64,000 bases of DNA from Sandaracinaceae bacterium. Lineage in GTDB: Bacteria; Myxococcota_A; Polyangia; Polyangiales; JAFGIB01. Within the stretch, counting starts at the first letter, position 1, and each line of letters starts with the position of its first letter. The translations under genes were made by a program, and so were the position numbers. The notes under the pieces are model-generated. The model was not told the origin of the DNA, did not search any database, and saw only the letters and a list, made by a program, of their open reading frames with translations. The stretch spans positions 1 through 64,000 of the forward strand of contig JADGRF010000116.1 of NCBI GenBank assembly GCA_017881055.1, read 5' to 3'. This document shows positions 39,401 through 48,457 of the stretch, in pieces.

Positions 39401-41920
39401 CTAGAGCGGCGCGTCGTAGGGCAGGAGCGCTAGCGGTGTCGTAGCCCCGAGGCGCTGCATGGTGACCACGCGACCGAGCAGCGTGCGCAGCGTCGGCGGC
39501 ACGAGCGCGCTCACCGAGGCGGCGCTGGCTCGCGCCGACTCTGTATCGAACACGTAGTCGAGCAGGCCTTCTTTGCGCTTCGGACGCACGACGACCTGGG
39601 CGTCGTCGCTGACTCCACCGAGCACGCGCGCGCGAGCCAGCGCGGATGCAAAGCCGCCGAGGTGATCGACGAGGCCCAGCCGCAGCGCCGTGTCTCCCGA
39701 GTACACGTGACCGCGCGCGACCGCGTCGATGTCGCTGACGCTCTTGTGCCGCCCTTCGGCCACGCGCGCGAGAAACAGCTGGTAATACGAACGTATGCGC
39801 TCTGTAAGGACGGCGCGTTCGTCGGCGCTGAACGCTCGGAACAGCGACTCGGCGCCGGCGCGGCGGCCGCGACGGAAGACCTCGATGCCGACGTTGAGCT
39901 TCTCGGCAAGGCCGACCACGTCGATCTTGCCGTAGAAGATGCCGATCGAGCCGGTGAGCGTGGAGGGGTCCGCCCAGATCTCGTCGGCGGCAGCCGCGAT
40001 GTAATAGCCGCCGCTGGCGGCGACTGCACCCATCGAGACGACGACGGGCTTTTGTTCGCGCGCACGGCGCACTGCGCGCCAGATTTGATCGGACGCGAGC
40101 ACCGCGCCGCCAGGAGAGTCGACGCGCAACACGATGGCGCGCACCAAGGGATCTGCGGCCATCGCATCGAGCGTCTGCACGATCGTGCGGCCGCCTGTCA
40201 TGTGCACGCCGAGGAACGGAATGTCGGTGCTATCGCCGTCGACGATGGCGCCATCCACGATCACCACGCCGATCTCGGGGCCGCGGTTCCAATCGCTCGG
40301 CGCGCGCTTCGGCAGCTCGTCGACGACGATGCGGCCACCGAGCGGGGAGCTCTCGTCTCCGTCACGCATGCGCGACTCGTCGACCGCGCTCTGCACGAGC
40401 TTGTCGGCGAGGGCTTGCGACGCGAGCTGCGGACCGTCGTCCATGATCTCCGCGACGCGAGCCGGCGTGACTTTGAGATCGGCGGCGAGATCCTGGAGCG
40501 TACGGTCGTGTACGTCGTCGAGCAGCTCGCGCACCTCGGCGCGTGCCGGCTCGCTCAGCTGGTTCTGCGTCAGCTGCTCCGGCGCGCTCTTGTAGTCGCC
40601 GATGCGCACGAAATCGGCGCGTACACCCACGTCGCGCAGCGTGTCACCGAGCATCAGGATTTCCGTGGAGCTGCCGAGCAGACGCAGGCTGCCCGCGGGA
40701 TCGATCAGGACGGCATCCGCGCCGGCGCACGCGTAGTACTCGGAGCCGGTGGCATCTTCGAGGTGGCACACGACGCGCTTGCCGGCGGCTCGCAGCGAGC
40801 GAATCTGCAGGCGCAGCTCCTGGGCGTACGCGCTGCCGATGCCCGAGCTGCGCGGGCGCAACAAGACACCGGCGACGCGGGGATCGTGCAGGGCACTGTC
40901 GAGCGCGAGCGTCATGCGCAGCATGCCGCGCTCATCGAGACTGGCGAGCTCGAAGTCGAGGATGCGGCCGCGTAACGGGATGCCCGGGCGCGTTTGGCCT
41001 TCGATACGAACAAGGCCGTAGTAGCCGAGGCCGTCGTCGAAGCCGTCACCGCCCATGCCGCCGCCGCCGAGCGTGAGACCCCCAAACGTCGCGCTGAGCT
41101 CGGCGACGATGCGCAGCGCGCGATCGCGATCGCCCATGTGCTCGAGCTCGGCGAGACCGCTGGCGTAGCCGAAGTACGGGACACGCACGCCGAGGCCGAA
41201 GCGACCCGAGGTGTGGCTTTGATCGTCGATGGCGACGTCGGTGCTCAAGACCAGATCCGAATTGCCGAACGGTCGGAAGCGGGCGCCGAGCGCCCCGGAG
41301 GAGCCGAGCCCGAGCCCGACCGTGCCAAAACCGCCTCGCGACGCGAACAGATCCCGGCCGACGAGTGACAGACCGAGTCGATCCGAAGCGTGCCAGGTGA
41401 CACCCGCGTCGACCGCAGACAGGCCGTCCATGCGTGGATCGCTCGAGGCGATAGCACGCGCCGAGACGCCGAAGCTGATGCGCTGGCCTGGAGCAAACGC
41501 AAGCGCGAGACCGCCGAGCGCGCGGTCGGTCGCACGCAGACCGGGGCTCGCGGCCAAGGGGCCAGGACGTACGCTCTGTACCGTCGCGGCGATCGACACG
41601 CCAAAGAACAATGGCGTCGCAAACGAAAGCGCATCGCCCTGCCCGAGCCACGAGCCGCGCTGGTCGACCTGCGCGTGCACGTACACGAGCGAGTAGCTGG
41701 GCAGAAGACCGATGGCAGCCGGGTTCTCGTCGACAGCGGCGGCGTCGTCCTGGAGAATCAGCGTAGAGGCAGGCGTCGCCACGGGATCGGTTGCGCGATG
41801 AAGCTGTGCGTGCGCCACGGTCGCAAGCGCAGAGGACGTGCAGACGAGCGCGCAGGAGAGCGAGCGTGCAACCAACACGCGCAGGTTGCTGCGCACCGGA
41901 ACGATCGACGAGTCAGTCAT
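39401..41920 (-). CDS. sppA: Signal peptide peptidase SppA fused to an N-terminal predicted beta-barrel
   Basis: An 839-residue exported protein. A signal peptide is followed by a cut at AHA-Q near residue 38. Residues about 50-310 are strand- and Gly-rich with the opening ILQDDAAAVDENPAAIGLLPSYSLVY, resembling outer-membrane barrels of the PorV/FadL kind. Residues about 315-820 carry two S49 peptidase domains: the general-base Lys444 in RIGDYKSAPEQ and nucleophile Ser636 in AVAASGGYYIA are both present, as in E. coli SppA. SppA normally degrades leftover signal peptides in the inner membrane. The barrel suggests a different location or substrate here. Convergent with the lipoprotein at 38858. 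Confidence 0.85.
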   Translation of the reverse strand: MTDSSIVPVRSNLRVLVARSLSCALVCTSSALATVAHAQLHRATDPVATPASTLILQDDAAAVDENPAAIGLLPSYSLVYVHAQVDQRGSWLGQGDALSFATPLFFGVSIAATVQSVRPGPLAASPGLRATDRALGGLALAFAPGQRISFGVSARAIASSDPRMDGLSAVDAGVTWHASDRLGLSLVGRDLFASRGGFGTVGLGLGSSGALGARFRPFGNSDLVLSTDVAIDDQSHTSGRFGLGVRVPYFGYASGLAELEHMGDRDRALRIVAELSATFGGLTLGGGGMGGDGFDDGLGYYGLVRIEGQTRPGIPLRGRILDFELASLDERGMLRMTLALDSALHDPRVAGVLLRPRSSGIGSAYAQELRLQIRSLRAAGKRVVCHLEDATGSEYYACAGADAVLIDPAGSLRLLGSSTEILMLGDTLRDVGVRADFVRIGDYKSAPEQLTQNQLSEPARAEVRELLDDVHDRTLQDLAADLKVTPARVAEIMDDGPQLASQALADKLVQSAVDESRMRDGDESSPLGGRIVVDELPKRAPSDWNRGPEIGVVIVDGAIVDGDSTDIPFLGVHMTGGRTIVQTLDAMAADPLVRAIVLRVDSPGGAVLASDQIWRAVRRAREQKPVVVSMGAVAASGGYYIAAAADEIWADPSTLTGSIGIFYGKIDVVGLAEKLNVGIEVFRRGRRAGAESLFRAFSADERAVLTERIRSYYQLFLARVAEGRHKSVSDIDAVARGHVYSGDTALRLGLVDHLGGFASALARARVLGGVSDDAQVVVRPKRKEGLLDYVFDTESARASAASVSALVPPTLRTLLGRVVTMQRLGATTPLALLPYDAPL

Positions 41921-42014
41921 GTCGCTCCCATATCACGGACGCGCTGCCGTGGCTGCCGCCGGTGCCGGTGACTCATGACTTGGCGGGCGAGCTGCCCCAC
42001 TGTACCGTTTCGCC

Positions 42015-42935
42015 GTGCCGACGTTCAGCCATGTGCGCACTCCGTATTCGCGTAAGGTGACCCGCACGACGCGGTGTTGGATCGCGGTCGCGTGCGGCGT
42101 GGCATGTCTGGTCGCGGGGCAATCGAGCGCGCTGGCGCAGGCCGACGAAGGCACCGCCGTCGAACAGCCCGCGCTCGCGGCGCCGCAGCCATCGGCTTCA
42201 GCGGATGGCGTGACGCAGGCAGATGCCGTCGCGCACTACCAGCGCGGCCGCGAACACTACCTCGCGGGTCGCTATCGTGAAGCGCTGACGGAGCTCAAAG
42301 CCGCGTTGGCGCTCGATCCGCAATCGCCCAACCTCGTCTACAACGTTGCGCGGGTGAACGAGGACCTGGGTAACCTCGACGACGCGATCTCGTCGTATCA
42401 GCGCTACCTCGAGCTGCTGCCACCGAACCAGCACAGCGAGCGCGACAAGACCGAGAAGACACTGCGACGCTTGGAGGGTGCCAAGGAAGAGGTGGCAGCG
42501 CAGCGCAGCGCAGCGGATCTCAAGGGCTTCGGGCCCAACACTACACCGCCGCCCGCGGCGCCCACCTACGGTCGCACCGATCCGTTGTTCTGGACTGCAG
42601 CCGTGGGCGGCACCGTGTTGATCGTGACCGGAGGCGTCACGGGCTTGCTTGCGCTGCAGCGACAGCACGACGTCTCGCGCTTCGTGGTCGGCCCGGGCGG
42701 AACGTTCGCCCAGCGCAAGAGCTTGGTGAGCCAGACCAAGCACCTGGCGCTCGCCTCCGACCTCTGCTTCGCGACAGCCGGAGCTGCGCTGATTGGCGCG
42801 GCGCTGCTCTATTTCCTGCGCGCCCCCGAACGCGAGCCTGCCGACGGCGACGCAGCCGCGCATGCAAGCAAGCTGAGCGTGAATCTCGACGTCGCACCCG
42901 GGGCGGCGCTGCTGCGCATGCAAGGGCGACTCTGA
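42015..42935 (+). CDS. TPR protein with two C-terminal membrane segments
   Basis: A 306-residue protein starting at GTG 42015. It has a signal-like hydrophobic segment (CWIAVACGVACLVAGQSSALAQA, about 21-43), then at least two tetratricopeptide repeats (AVAHYQRGREHYLAGRYREALTELKAALALDPQ, NLVYNVARVNEDLGNLDDAISSYQRYLELLP). A Pro-rich linker is followed by two membrane helices (about 195-215 and 245-270). This layout is common in myxobacterial envelope proteins that accompany Ser/Thr kinases and PEGA proteins. Function is unknown. It is divergent from sppA and convergent with the aldehyde dehydrogenase. Confidence 0.78.
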   Translation: MPTFSHVRTPYSRKVTRTTRCWIAVACGVACLVAGQSSALAQADEGTAVEQPALAAPQPSASADGVTQADAVAHYQRGREHYLAGRYREALTELKAALALDPQSPNLVYNVARVNEDLGNLDDAISSYQRYLELLPPNQHSERDKTEKTLRRLEGAKEEVAAQRSAADLKGFGPNTTPPPAAPTYGRTDPLFWTAAVGGTVLIVTGGVTGLLALQRQHDVSRFVVGPGGTFAQRKSLVSQTKHLALASDLCFATAGAALIGAALLYFLRAPEREPADGDAAAHASKLSVNLDVAPGAALLRMQGRL

Positions 42936-42969
42936 GCCGCACTCGCTCGTGTTGCGGCACGGTTGCAGC

Positions 42970-44388
42970 TTACAGTTGCAACGACTTCACCTCGAGGAAC
43001 TCCTCCATGCCGAGCGTGCCCATCTCCCGGCCGTTGCCGGACTGCTTGTAGCCGCCGAACGGCGCCAGCAGGTTGTAGCGGCCACCGTTCACCTCGACCT
43101 GGCCGGTGCGCAAGCGGCGCGCGACGCGCTTGGCTCGTTCGACGTCGCCGGAGAACACCCCGCCCGACAGGCCGTACGGCGTGTCGTTCGCCATGCGAAC
43201 CGCGTCGTCTTCCGTGTCGTACGGGAGGATGCACAGCACAGGACCGAAGATTTCTTCCTGCGCGATGGTCATGTCGTTGCGAACGTCGGCAAAGACGGTG
43301 GGCTTCACGTAGAAGCCTTTCGCCAAGCCATCGGGTGCGTCGGGTCCGCCGGTCACGAGCGTCGCGCCTTCTTCGAGACCGCGACGAATGTAGCTGCGCA
43401 CGCGATCACGCTGCGCACCGGAAACGAGCGGCCCTAGGCGCGTGGTCGCCGCGAACGGATCGCCCACCGTGAACGCCTCGGCTGTGCGCTTCGCAATTGC
43501 CACGGCCTCGGCTTGCTTCGCGCGCGGGACGAGCATGCGCGTGAGCGCGCTGCAGGTCTGACCCGAGTTGAGGAAGCAGGCATTCACGCCGTTCGAGACG
43601 GCGCGCTCGAAGTCGGCGTCGTCGAGAATGATGTTCGCGGACTTGCCGCCCAGCTCGAGCGCGACACGCTTGACGGTCTGCGCCGCAACCTCGGAGACGC
43701 GCTTGCCGGCGCGCGTAGAGCCGGTGAACGACATCATGTCCACGAGCGGGTGCGCGGCGATGGCTTCGCCCACGACCGGGCCGTAGCCGGTGACCATGTT
43801 GAACACCCCCTTCGGCAAGCCGACTTCGTGAATCACCTCGGCGAGGATGAACGCGTTGAGGGGCGCGACCTCGCTCGGCTTGAGCACGACGGTGCAGCCG
43901 ACCGCGAGCGCGGGCGCGACCTTCGCGGCAATCTGATGCAGCGGGTAGTTCCACGGCGTGATGCAGCCGACGACACCGACCGGCTCGCGGATCACCAGCG
44001 AGTTGCCGACTTGTTCTTCGAACGTGTACTTGCGTGCGAGCTGCGCGAACGTTGCGAAGTTCGCCACCGGCAAGCCGGCTTGGATAAGCTTCGAGAGCAT
44101 CAGCGGCATGCCGACCTCGTGCGCCATGGTGTCGGCGAGCTCGTCCATGCGCTTGGCGAGCCCTTCCGAGATCTTCGTCAGATAGCCCGCGCGCGTTTCG
44201 ACATCGAGCGCGGCCCAGCCTTCCCATGCAGCGTGTGCGGCACGCACTGCGCGATCGACGTCTGCCGCCGTACCTTCGGGTATGCGGCCGATCACCGCTT
44301 CGCTCGCCGAGTCGATCACGTCGATCTGGCCAGTGCCGGAGCCACGCGTCCATTCACCATCGATGTAGAGCTTGTCGAAGAGCTTCAT
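42970..44388 (-). CDS. NAD(P)-dependent aldehyde dehydrogenase
   Basis: A 472-residue ALDH. The active-site glutamate is in [14 protein letters not shown] and the nucleophilic cysteine in [13 protein letters not shown]. Cofactor-site residues are in [32 protein letters not shown] and [11 protein letters not shown], and the C-terminal [14 protein letters not shown] closes the tunnel. The substrate is not predictable; relatives include betaine-aldehyde and general aliphatic aldehyde dehydrogenases. ATG 44388 is followed by [13 protein letters not shown]. It is divergent from the kinase at 44532. Confidence 0.93.
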   Translation of the reverse strand: MKLFDKLYIDGEWTRGSGTGQIDVIDSASEAVIGRIPEGTAADVDRAVRAAHAAWEGWAALDVETRAGYLTKISEGLAKRMDELADTMAHEVGMPLMLSKLIQAGLPVANFATFAQLARKYTFEEQVGNSLVIREPVGVVGCITPWNYPLHQIAAKVAPALAVGCTVVLKPSEVAPLNAFILAEVIHEVGLPKGVFNMVTGYGPVVGEAIAAHPLVDMMSFTGSTRAGKRVSEVAAQTVKRVALELGGKSANIILDDADFERAVSNGVNACFLNSGQTCSALTRMLVPRAKQAEAVAIAKRTAEAFTVGDPFAATTRLGPLVSGAQRDRVRSYIRRGLEEGATLVTGGPDAPDGLAKGFYVKPTVFADVRNDMTIAQEEIFGPVLCILPYDTEDDAVRMANDTPYGLSGGVFSGDVERAKRVARRLRTGQVEVNGGRYNLLAPFGGYKQSGNGREMGTLGMEEFLEVKSLQL

Positions 44389-44531
44389 GAGTGCCTGTTC
44401 CTCGTGGTTACGGACACGCGCAGGTCTGCGCAATGCCCTCGCGTTCCGTGCTATCGTGCCCTGCGTCGCACGCGGCGACCAGGGGCGATTGCGCAAGCGA
44501 GTGCCCACTGGGAAAAGGCGCTCTCACCAGG

Positions 44532-46031
44532 ATGAACCAACCGGGCCTCAGCCAACCGGATCCCATGATCGGGACGACGCTCGCCGGCCGCTACCGTATC
44601 GAGGAGCGAATCGGTGCGGGCGCGATGGGCGCTGTGTATCGCGCGCGTCAGGCGGGCCTGGGGCGTGCGGTGGCGCTGAAGATCCTGAAGCGCGACATGG
44701 CCTGGGGCGGCGACACCGTGCAGCGCTTCCGGCGCGAAGCGAAAGCCATGAGCGCGCTCAACCATCCGAACACGGTGCACGTGTTCGACTTCGGCGCCAC
44801 CGACGACGGCCTCTTGTTCCTCGCGATGGAGCTGCTGGAAGGCGAGCCCATCACCGAGCTCCTGGCACGCAACGGCGCGATCGGCATGCGCGACTCCGTG
44901 TCGTACGCGCGCGCGGTGCTGCGCTCGATCGGCGAAGCGCACGTGAAGGGCATCGTCCATCGCGATCTCAAGCCGGACAACATCTTCCTCGCTCGCGTCG
45001 AGGGGCAGGCGCAGCCAGTCGTGAAGGTGCTCGACTTCGGCATCGCGAAGGCCATCGAGGGCGATCGCAAGATCGATCAGTTCGAGACGCTCGACGGAAC
45101 GGTCTTCGGCACGCCGCGCTACATGTCGCCCGAGCAAGCGGCGGGCAAGCAGCTCGACCCGCGCTCCGATCTCTACTCGGTCGGCATCCTGCTCTACGAG
45201 TTTCTGACTGGGCACCCGCCGTTCGAAGACGCCGACGCGGTGGTCGTGATGGCGAAGCACATTCGCGAAGAGCCCGTGCCCTTGCGCCGTAGCTCGCCCG
45301 AGCGCTTGATTCCGCCGAGCCTGGAGGCCGTGGTCAGCAAGGCCCTAGCGAAGAGTCCAGCCGACCGCTTTCAGACGGCGGAGGAGTTCGACCGCGCCCT
45401 CGTCGAGTGCGCGCCCGATGCGGCGCGCTTCGAGCGGCTGTCCACGAGCGGCGTCGGCAAGACGCCACTCACGTGGTGGCTGATGGCGTCCGCGCGTGCG
45501 CGTGCGCTCGGTGCAGCCACGCTGATCGTGCTGCTGGCCGCGGCGGGTTTGTCGCTATGGCTCGGCTCGCAAGAGAAACCTCGCACGGTCGTGTCGAGCG
45601 CCGACCAAGCACGCCCCTCGGTGCAGCCGGCCATGACGCCAACGCCGAGTCCCGACCAAGCCGGCGGCGCCGCACCGACACCCGTGCCTGCTGCGCCGGT
45701 CGTCGTCATGCTGCAGAGTGAGCCGAACGGCGCCGAGGTAACGCGGGACGGAACCCAGCTTGGAGTCACGCCGCTCGAAATCGTCGTGCCGCAAGGCGCG
45801 ATGGCCAGCGTCAGCCTGCACAAGGCCGGCTTCGTCGACCACACCGTCGAGCTGCACGCGGGCGACCCCGCGCGTCGCGTCGAGCTGAATCCGTTGCCGT
45901 CGTCAGCAGCAACGCCCAGCAAGGCCCACGTGACGCGCGCCGTTCCCCACGCACGGCCGGTTCGGTCGCCCCAGCCATCGGCCGATAAACCGGCCGGTGC
46001 GACGCCCAGCTCGCCCTACGAAAAATTCTGA
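44532..46031 (+). CDS. Membrane Ser/Thr protein kinase with C-terminal PEGA domain
   Basis: A 499-residue Hanks-type kinase. The kinase domain spans residues 21-290, with P-loop IGAGAMGAVY, Lys50 (AVALK), catalytic HRDLKPDN (Asp145), DFG at 168-170, and MSPEQ. A membrane segment lies at about 325-345 and a PEGA domain (VVMLQSEPNGAEVTRDGTQLGVTPLEIVVPQGAMASVSLHKAGFVDHTVEL, about 389-455) is outside. The start ATG 44532 removes an unlikely N-terminal extension. It ends two bases before mutS2. PEGA kinases are characteristic of myxobacteria; the signal is unknown. Confidence 0.93.
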   Translation: MNQPGLSQPDPMIGTTLAGRYRIEERIGAGAMGAVYRARQAGLGRAVALKILKRDMAWGGDTVQRFRREAKAMSALNHPNTVHVFDFGATDDGLLFLAMELLEGEPITELLARNGAIGMRDSVSYARAVLRSIGEAHVKGIVHRDLKPDNIFLARVEGQAQPVVKVLDFGIAKAIEGDRKIDQFETLDGTVFGTPRYMSPEQAAGKQLDPRSDLYSVGILLYEFLTGHPPFEDADAVVVMAKHIREEPVPLRRSSPERLIPPSLEAVVSKALAKSPADRFQTAEEFDRALVECAPDAARFERLSTSGVGKTPLTWWLMASARARALGAATLIVLLAAAGLSLWLGSQEKPRTVVSSADQARPSVQPAMTPTPSPDQAGGAAPTPVPAAPVVVMLQSEPNGAEVTRDGTQLGVTPLEIVVPQGAMASVSLHKAGFVDHTVELHAGDPARRVELNPLPSSAATPSKAHVTRAVPHARPVRSPQPSADKPAGATPSSPYEKF

Positions 46032-46032
46032 C

Positions 46033-48450
46033 GTGTCGCACGCGCTCGAAGTCCCCCTCTCTGCAGCCGACGGCGGCATTCCCGCGCGCACGCTGGACCA
46101 TCTCGAATGGAAACGGCTGCGCGACGCCTTGCTCGCACGCTGTCGGGGTGCGTCCTCTCGGCGCCGAGGGGTGACGTTCGCGGCCAGCGCCGCCGAGGCC
46201 GCCACGCTCCTCGCCGAGGCGCGTGAAGCCAGCAAGTTGCTCGCCGACGGGGAGGCCTTGCCCCTCGACACGCTGCGCGACGTGACGGATCACCTGGAGC
46301 GCCTAGCGCGCGAAGGCACGCTGGACGCACCGGCGCTCTCGGACGTGATTCACTTGCTCGCGAACGCGCAGGCCATGCGCCGCTTTCTTGGTCCGCGTCG
46401 AAACAAAGTGCCGGCGCTGTTTGCAGCGGCTCCGTTCGATCCCTCGCTCGATGAGCTTCAGCACCAGCTGACGCGGGCCGTGGCACCCGATGGAACCTTG
46501 CTCGACGACGCGAGCGAGGATCTCAAGCGCTTGCGCAACGAGACTGCGGTGCTGCGCGAGCGCGTCCTGGCGCGCCTGCAGGACGTGATCGACCGGCACG
46601 GCGACTTGCTCTCGGATCGTTTCTACACGCTGCGCGACGGGCGTTACGTGCTGCCGGTACGAGCCGACGCGCACGACCGGCTGCCGGGCATCGTGCACGG
46701 TGCGAGCGCGAGCGGCTCCAGCATCTTCGTCGAGCCGCGTGCGGTGGTGGATTTCGGCAATCGCTTGAAGGTGCTCGAGGCCGAGCGCGAGCGCGAAGAG
46801 CTGCGGATCTTGGGCGCGCTGTCCGAGCTGGTGCGCGAGAGCCTGCCTGCGCTCGGCGAAGCCGCGAGTGCGCTCGACCGCTTGGATCTGCGCAACGCCG
46901 CAGCGCTACTGGGCCGCGACTTCGGCGGCAGTGTGCCAACGCTCTCGGAGCTGCCGGGAGCGAAGCTGAGAGCAGCGCGGCATCCGCTGCTCGTGTTGGA
47001 CGGAATCAACGTGATCGGCAACGACATCGAGATCCGCGCCGGGCACGGCCTGGTGATCTCGGGGCCGAATGCCGGCGGCAAGACCGTGGTGTTGAAGACG
47101 CTCGGGCTGTGCGCGCTGATGCTACGGGCAGGCTTACCGATTCCGGCATCCGAGGATTCCACGCTCGGTTTCTTCAGCGACGTGTTGAGCGAAATGGGCG
47201 ACGAACAGTCGACCGCCACCAATCTCTCCACGTTCTCCGCGCACGTGCGTAACCTCGCGAGCCTCCTTTCGCGCACGCGCACCGGCTCGCTCGTGCTGCT
47301 CGATGAGGTCGCAACCGGGACCGACCCGTCGGAGGGCGCCGGGCTCGCCTGCGCGCTGGTGGACGAATTCTGTGCGCGGGGCGGCGCGCTGATCGTCACG
47401 ACGCACTACGAAGCGCTCAAGGCGCTCTCGTTACGCGACACGCGCTTGCGCAGCGCGTCGGTCGGGCTCGATCACGAGCACATGACGCCGACGTTCCACC
47501 TGCTGCTCGATGTACCGGGCGCATCGAGCGCGCTCGCCGTCGCGCGGCGCTTCGGCTTGCCGGCAGAGGTCGTCGCGAGCGCCGAGCGCTTCATCCCCGA
47601 GCAATCGCGCGACTTCGAGCAGCTGGTCCGCACGCTGACCGACAGCGCAGCTCGCTTGCAAGCGGAGCGCGAGCAGCTGGCCAGCGAGCGCGCGAGCCTC
47701 TCGGCTGCACGAAGCGAGCTCGACGCGCGCGCGGCGAACTTGCGCGAGCAGAGCAAAGTGAAGCTGTCGAAAGAAGCGGAACGGCTGATGGACGAGCTGC
47801 GCGGCGCGCGCAGCGAGCTGGACTCGGCGCGCAGCACGCTGCGCAAGACAGGACAGACCTCGGAGCTGGTCGAAGAGGCGCAGCGCAAGATTCGCCAGGT
47901 CGCCGCGAGTGTCGCGATCGGTTCCGAGATCATGACGACCTTGGCGCAGAACGCCGCGCCCAGCGGCGGAGCGCCGATCATCGCGCCCGTCGTCGGCGCG
48001 CGTGTGTACGTCACGCGCTTGCGCTCGGAGGCGCTGGTCGTCGAGCTCAATGCGAAGGGCAAGGTGCTGGTCTCCGTCGGCGCGATGAAGCTCTGGGTCG
48101 ACGCGAACGAGCTGCGCAGCCTGGCACCGGAGGCTGCCGGTCAGGACAACGCGAAGCCCGCGGTGGCAAGCAGCTACGTTCCGGATGACCCCGCCGTTCG
48201 TTCATCCGACAATACAGTCGACATTCGTGGCCTGCGCGCCGAGGACGCGTTAGCGATGGTCGAGAGCTTCATCGACCGCATGTACGGCGGTTCGGCGCGC
48301 ATCGGCTACGTCCTGCATGGGCACGGCACGGGCGCGCTGCGTAGCGCCGTGCGCGAGCACCTCGAGCGCAACCTACCCTACGTCGATCGCGTCCGTGCCG
48401 GCGACGCGGTCGAAGGTGGCGAGGCCATGACGGTGTTCTATCTGCGTTGA
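46033..48450 (+). CDS. mutS2: Endonuclease MutS2 / ribosome-rescue-type Smr ATPase
   Basis: An 805-residue protein. The helical lever domain (about 1-290) is followed by the MutS ATPase: Walker A GPNAGGKTVVLKTLG, STFSAHVRNLASLL, Walker B LVLLDEVATGTDPSEG, and TTHYEALK. A coiled segment (about 500-620) and the C-terminal Smr nuclease domain follow (VDIRGLRAEDALAMVESFIDRMYGG...YVLHGHGTGALRSAVREHL). MutS2 suppresses homologous recombination and in Bacillus acts on collided ribosomes. GTG 46033 starts one base after the kinase stop; the earlier in-frame GTG 45997 lies inside the kinase gene. It converges with the next kinase, seven bases away. Confidence 0.93.
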   Translation: MSHALEVPLSAADGGIPARTLDHLEWKRLRDALLARCRGASSRRRGVTFAASAAEAATLLAEAREASKLLADGEALPLDTLRDVTDHLERLAREGTLDAPALSDVIHLLANAQAMRRFLGPRRNKVPALFAAAPFDPSLDELQHQLTRAVAPDGTLLDDASEDLKRLRNETAVLRERVLARLQDVIDRHGDLLSDRFYTLRDGRYVLPVRADAHDRLPGIVHGASASGSSIFVEPRAVVDFGNRLKVLEAEREREELRILGALSELVRESLPALGEAASALDRLDLRNAAALLGRDFGGSVPTLSELPGAKLRAARHPLLVLDGINVIGNDIEIRAGHGLVISGPNAGGKTVVLKTLGLCALMLRAGLPIPASEDSTLGFFSDVLSEMGDEQSTATNLSTFSAHVRNLASLLSRTRTGSLVLLDEVATGTDPSEGAGLACALVDEFCARGGALIVTTHYEALKALSLRDTRLRSASVGLDHEHMTPTFHLLLDVPGASSALAVARRFGLPAEVVASAERFIPEQSRDFEQLVRTLTDSAARLQAEREQLASERASLSAARSELDARAANLREQSKVKLSKEAERLMDELRGARSELDSARSTLRKTGQTSELVEEAQRKIRQVAASVAIGSEIMTTLAQNAAPSGGAPIIAPVVGARVYVTRLRSEALVVELNAKGKVLVSVGAMKLWVDANELRSLAPEAAGQDNAKPAVASSYVPDDPAVRSSDNTVDIRGLRAEDALAMVESFIDRMYGGSARIGYVLHGHGTGALRSAVREHLERNLPYVDRVRAGDAVEGGEAMTVFYLR

Positions 48451-48457
48451 CGCGGCT

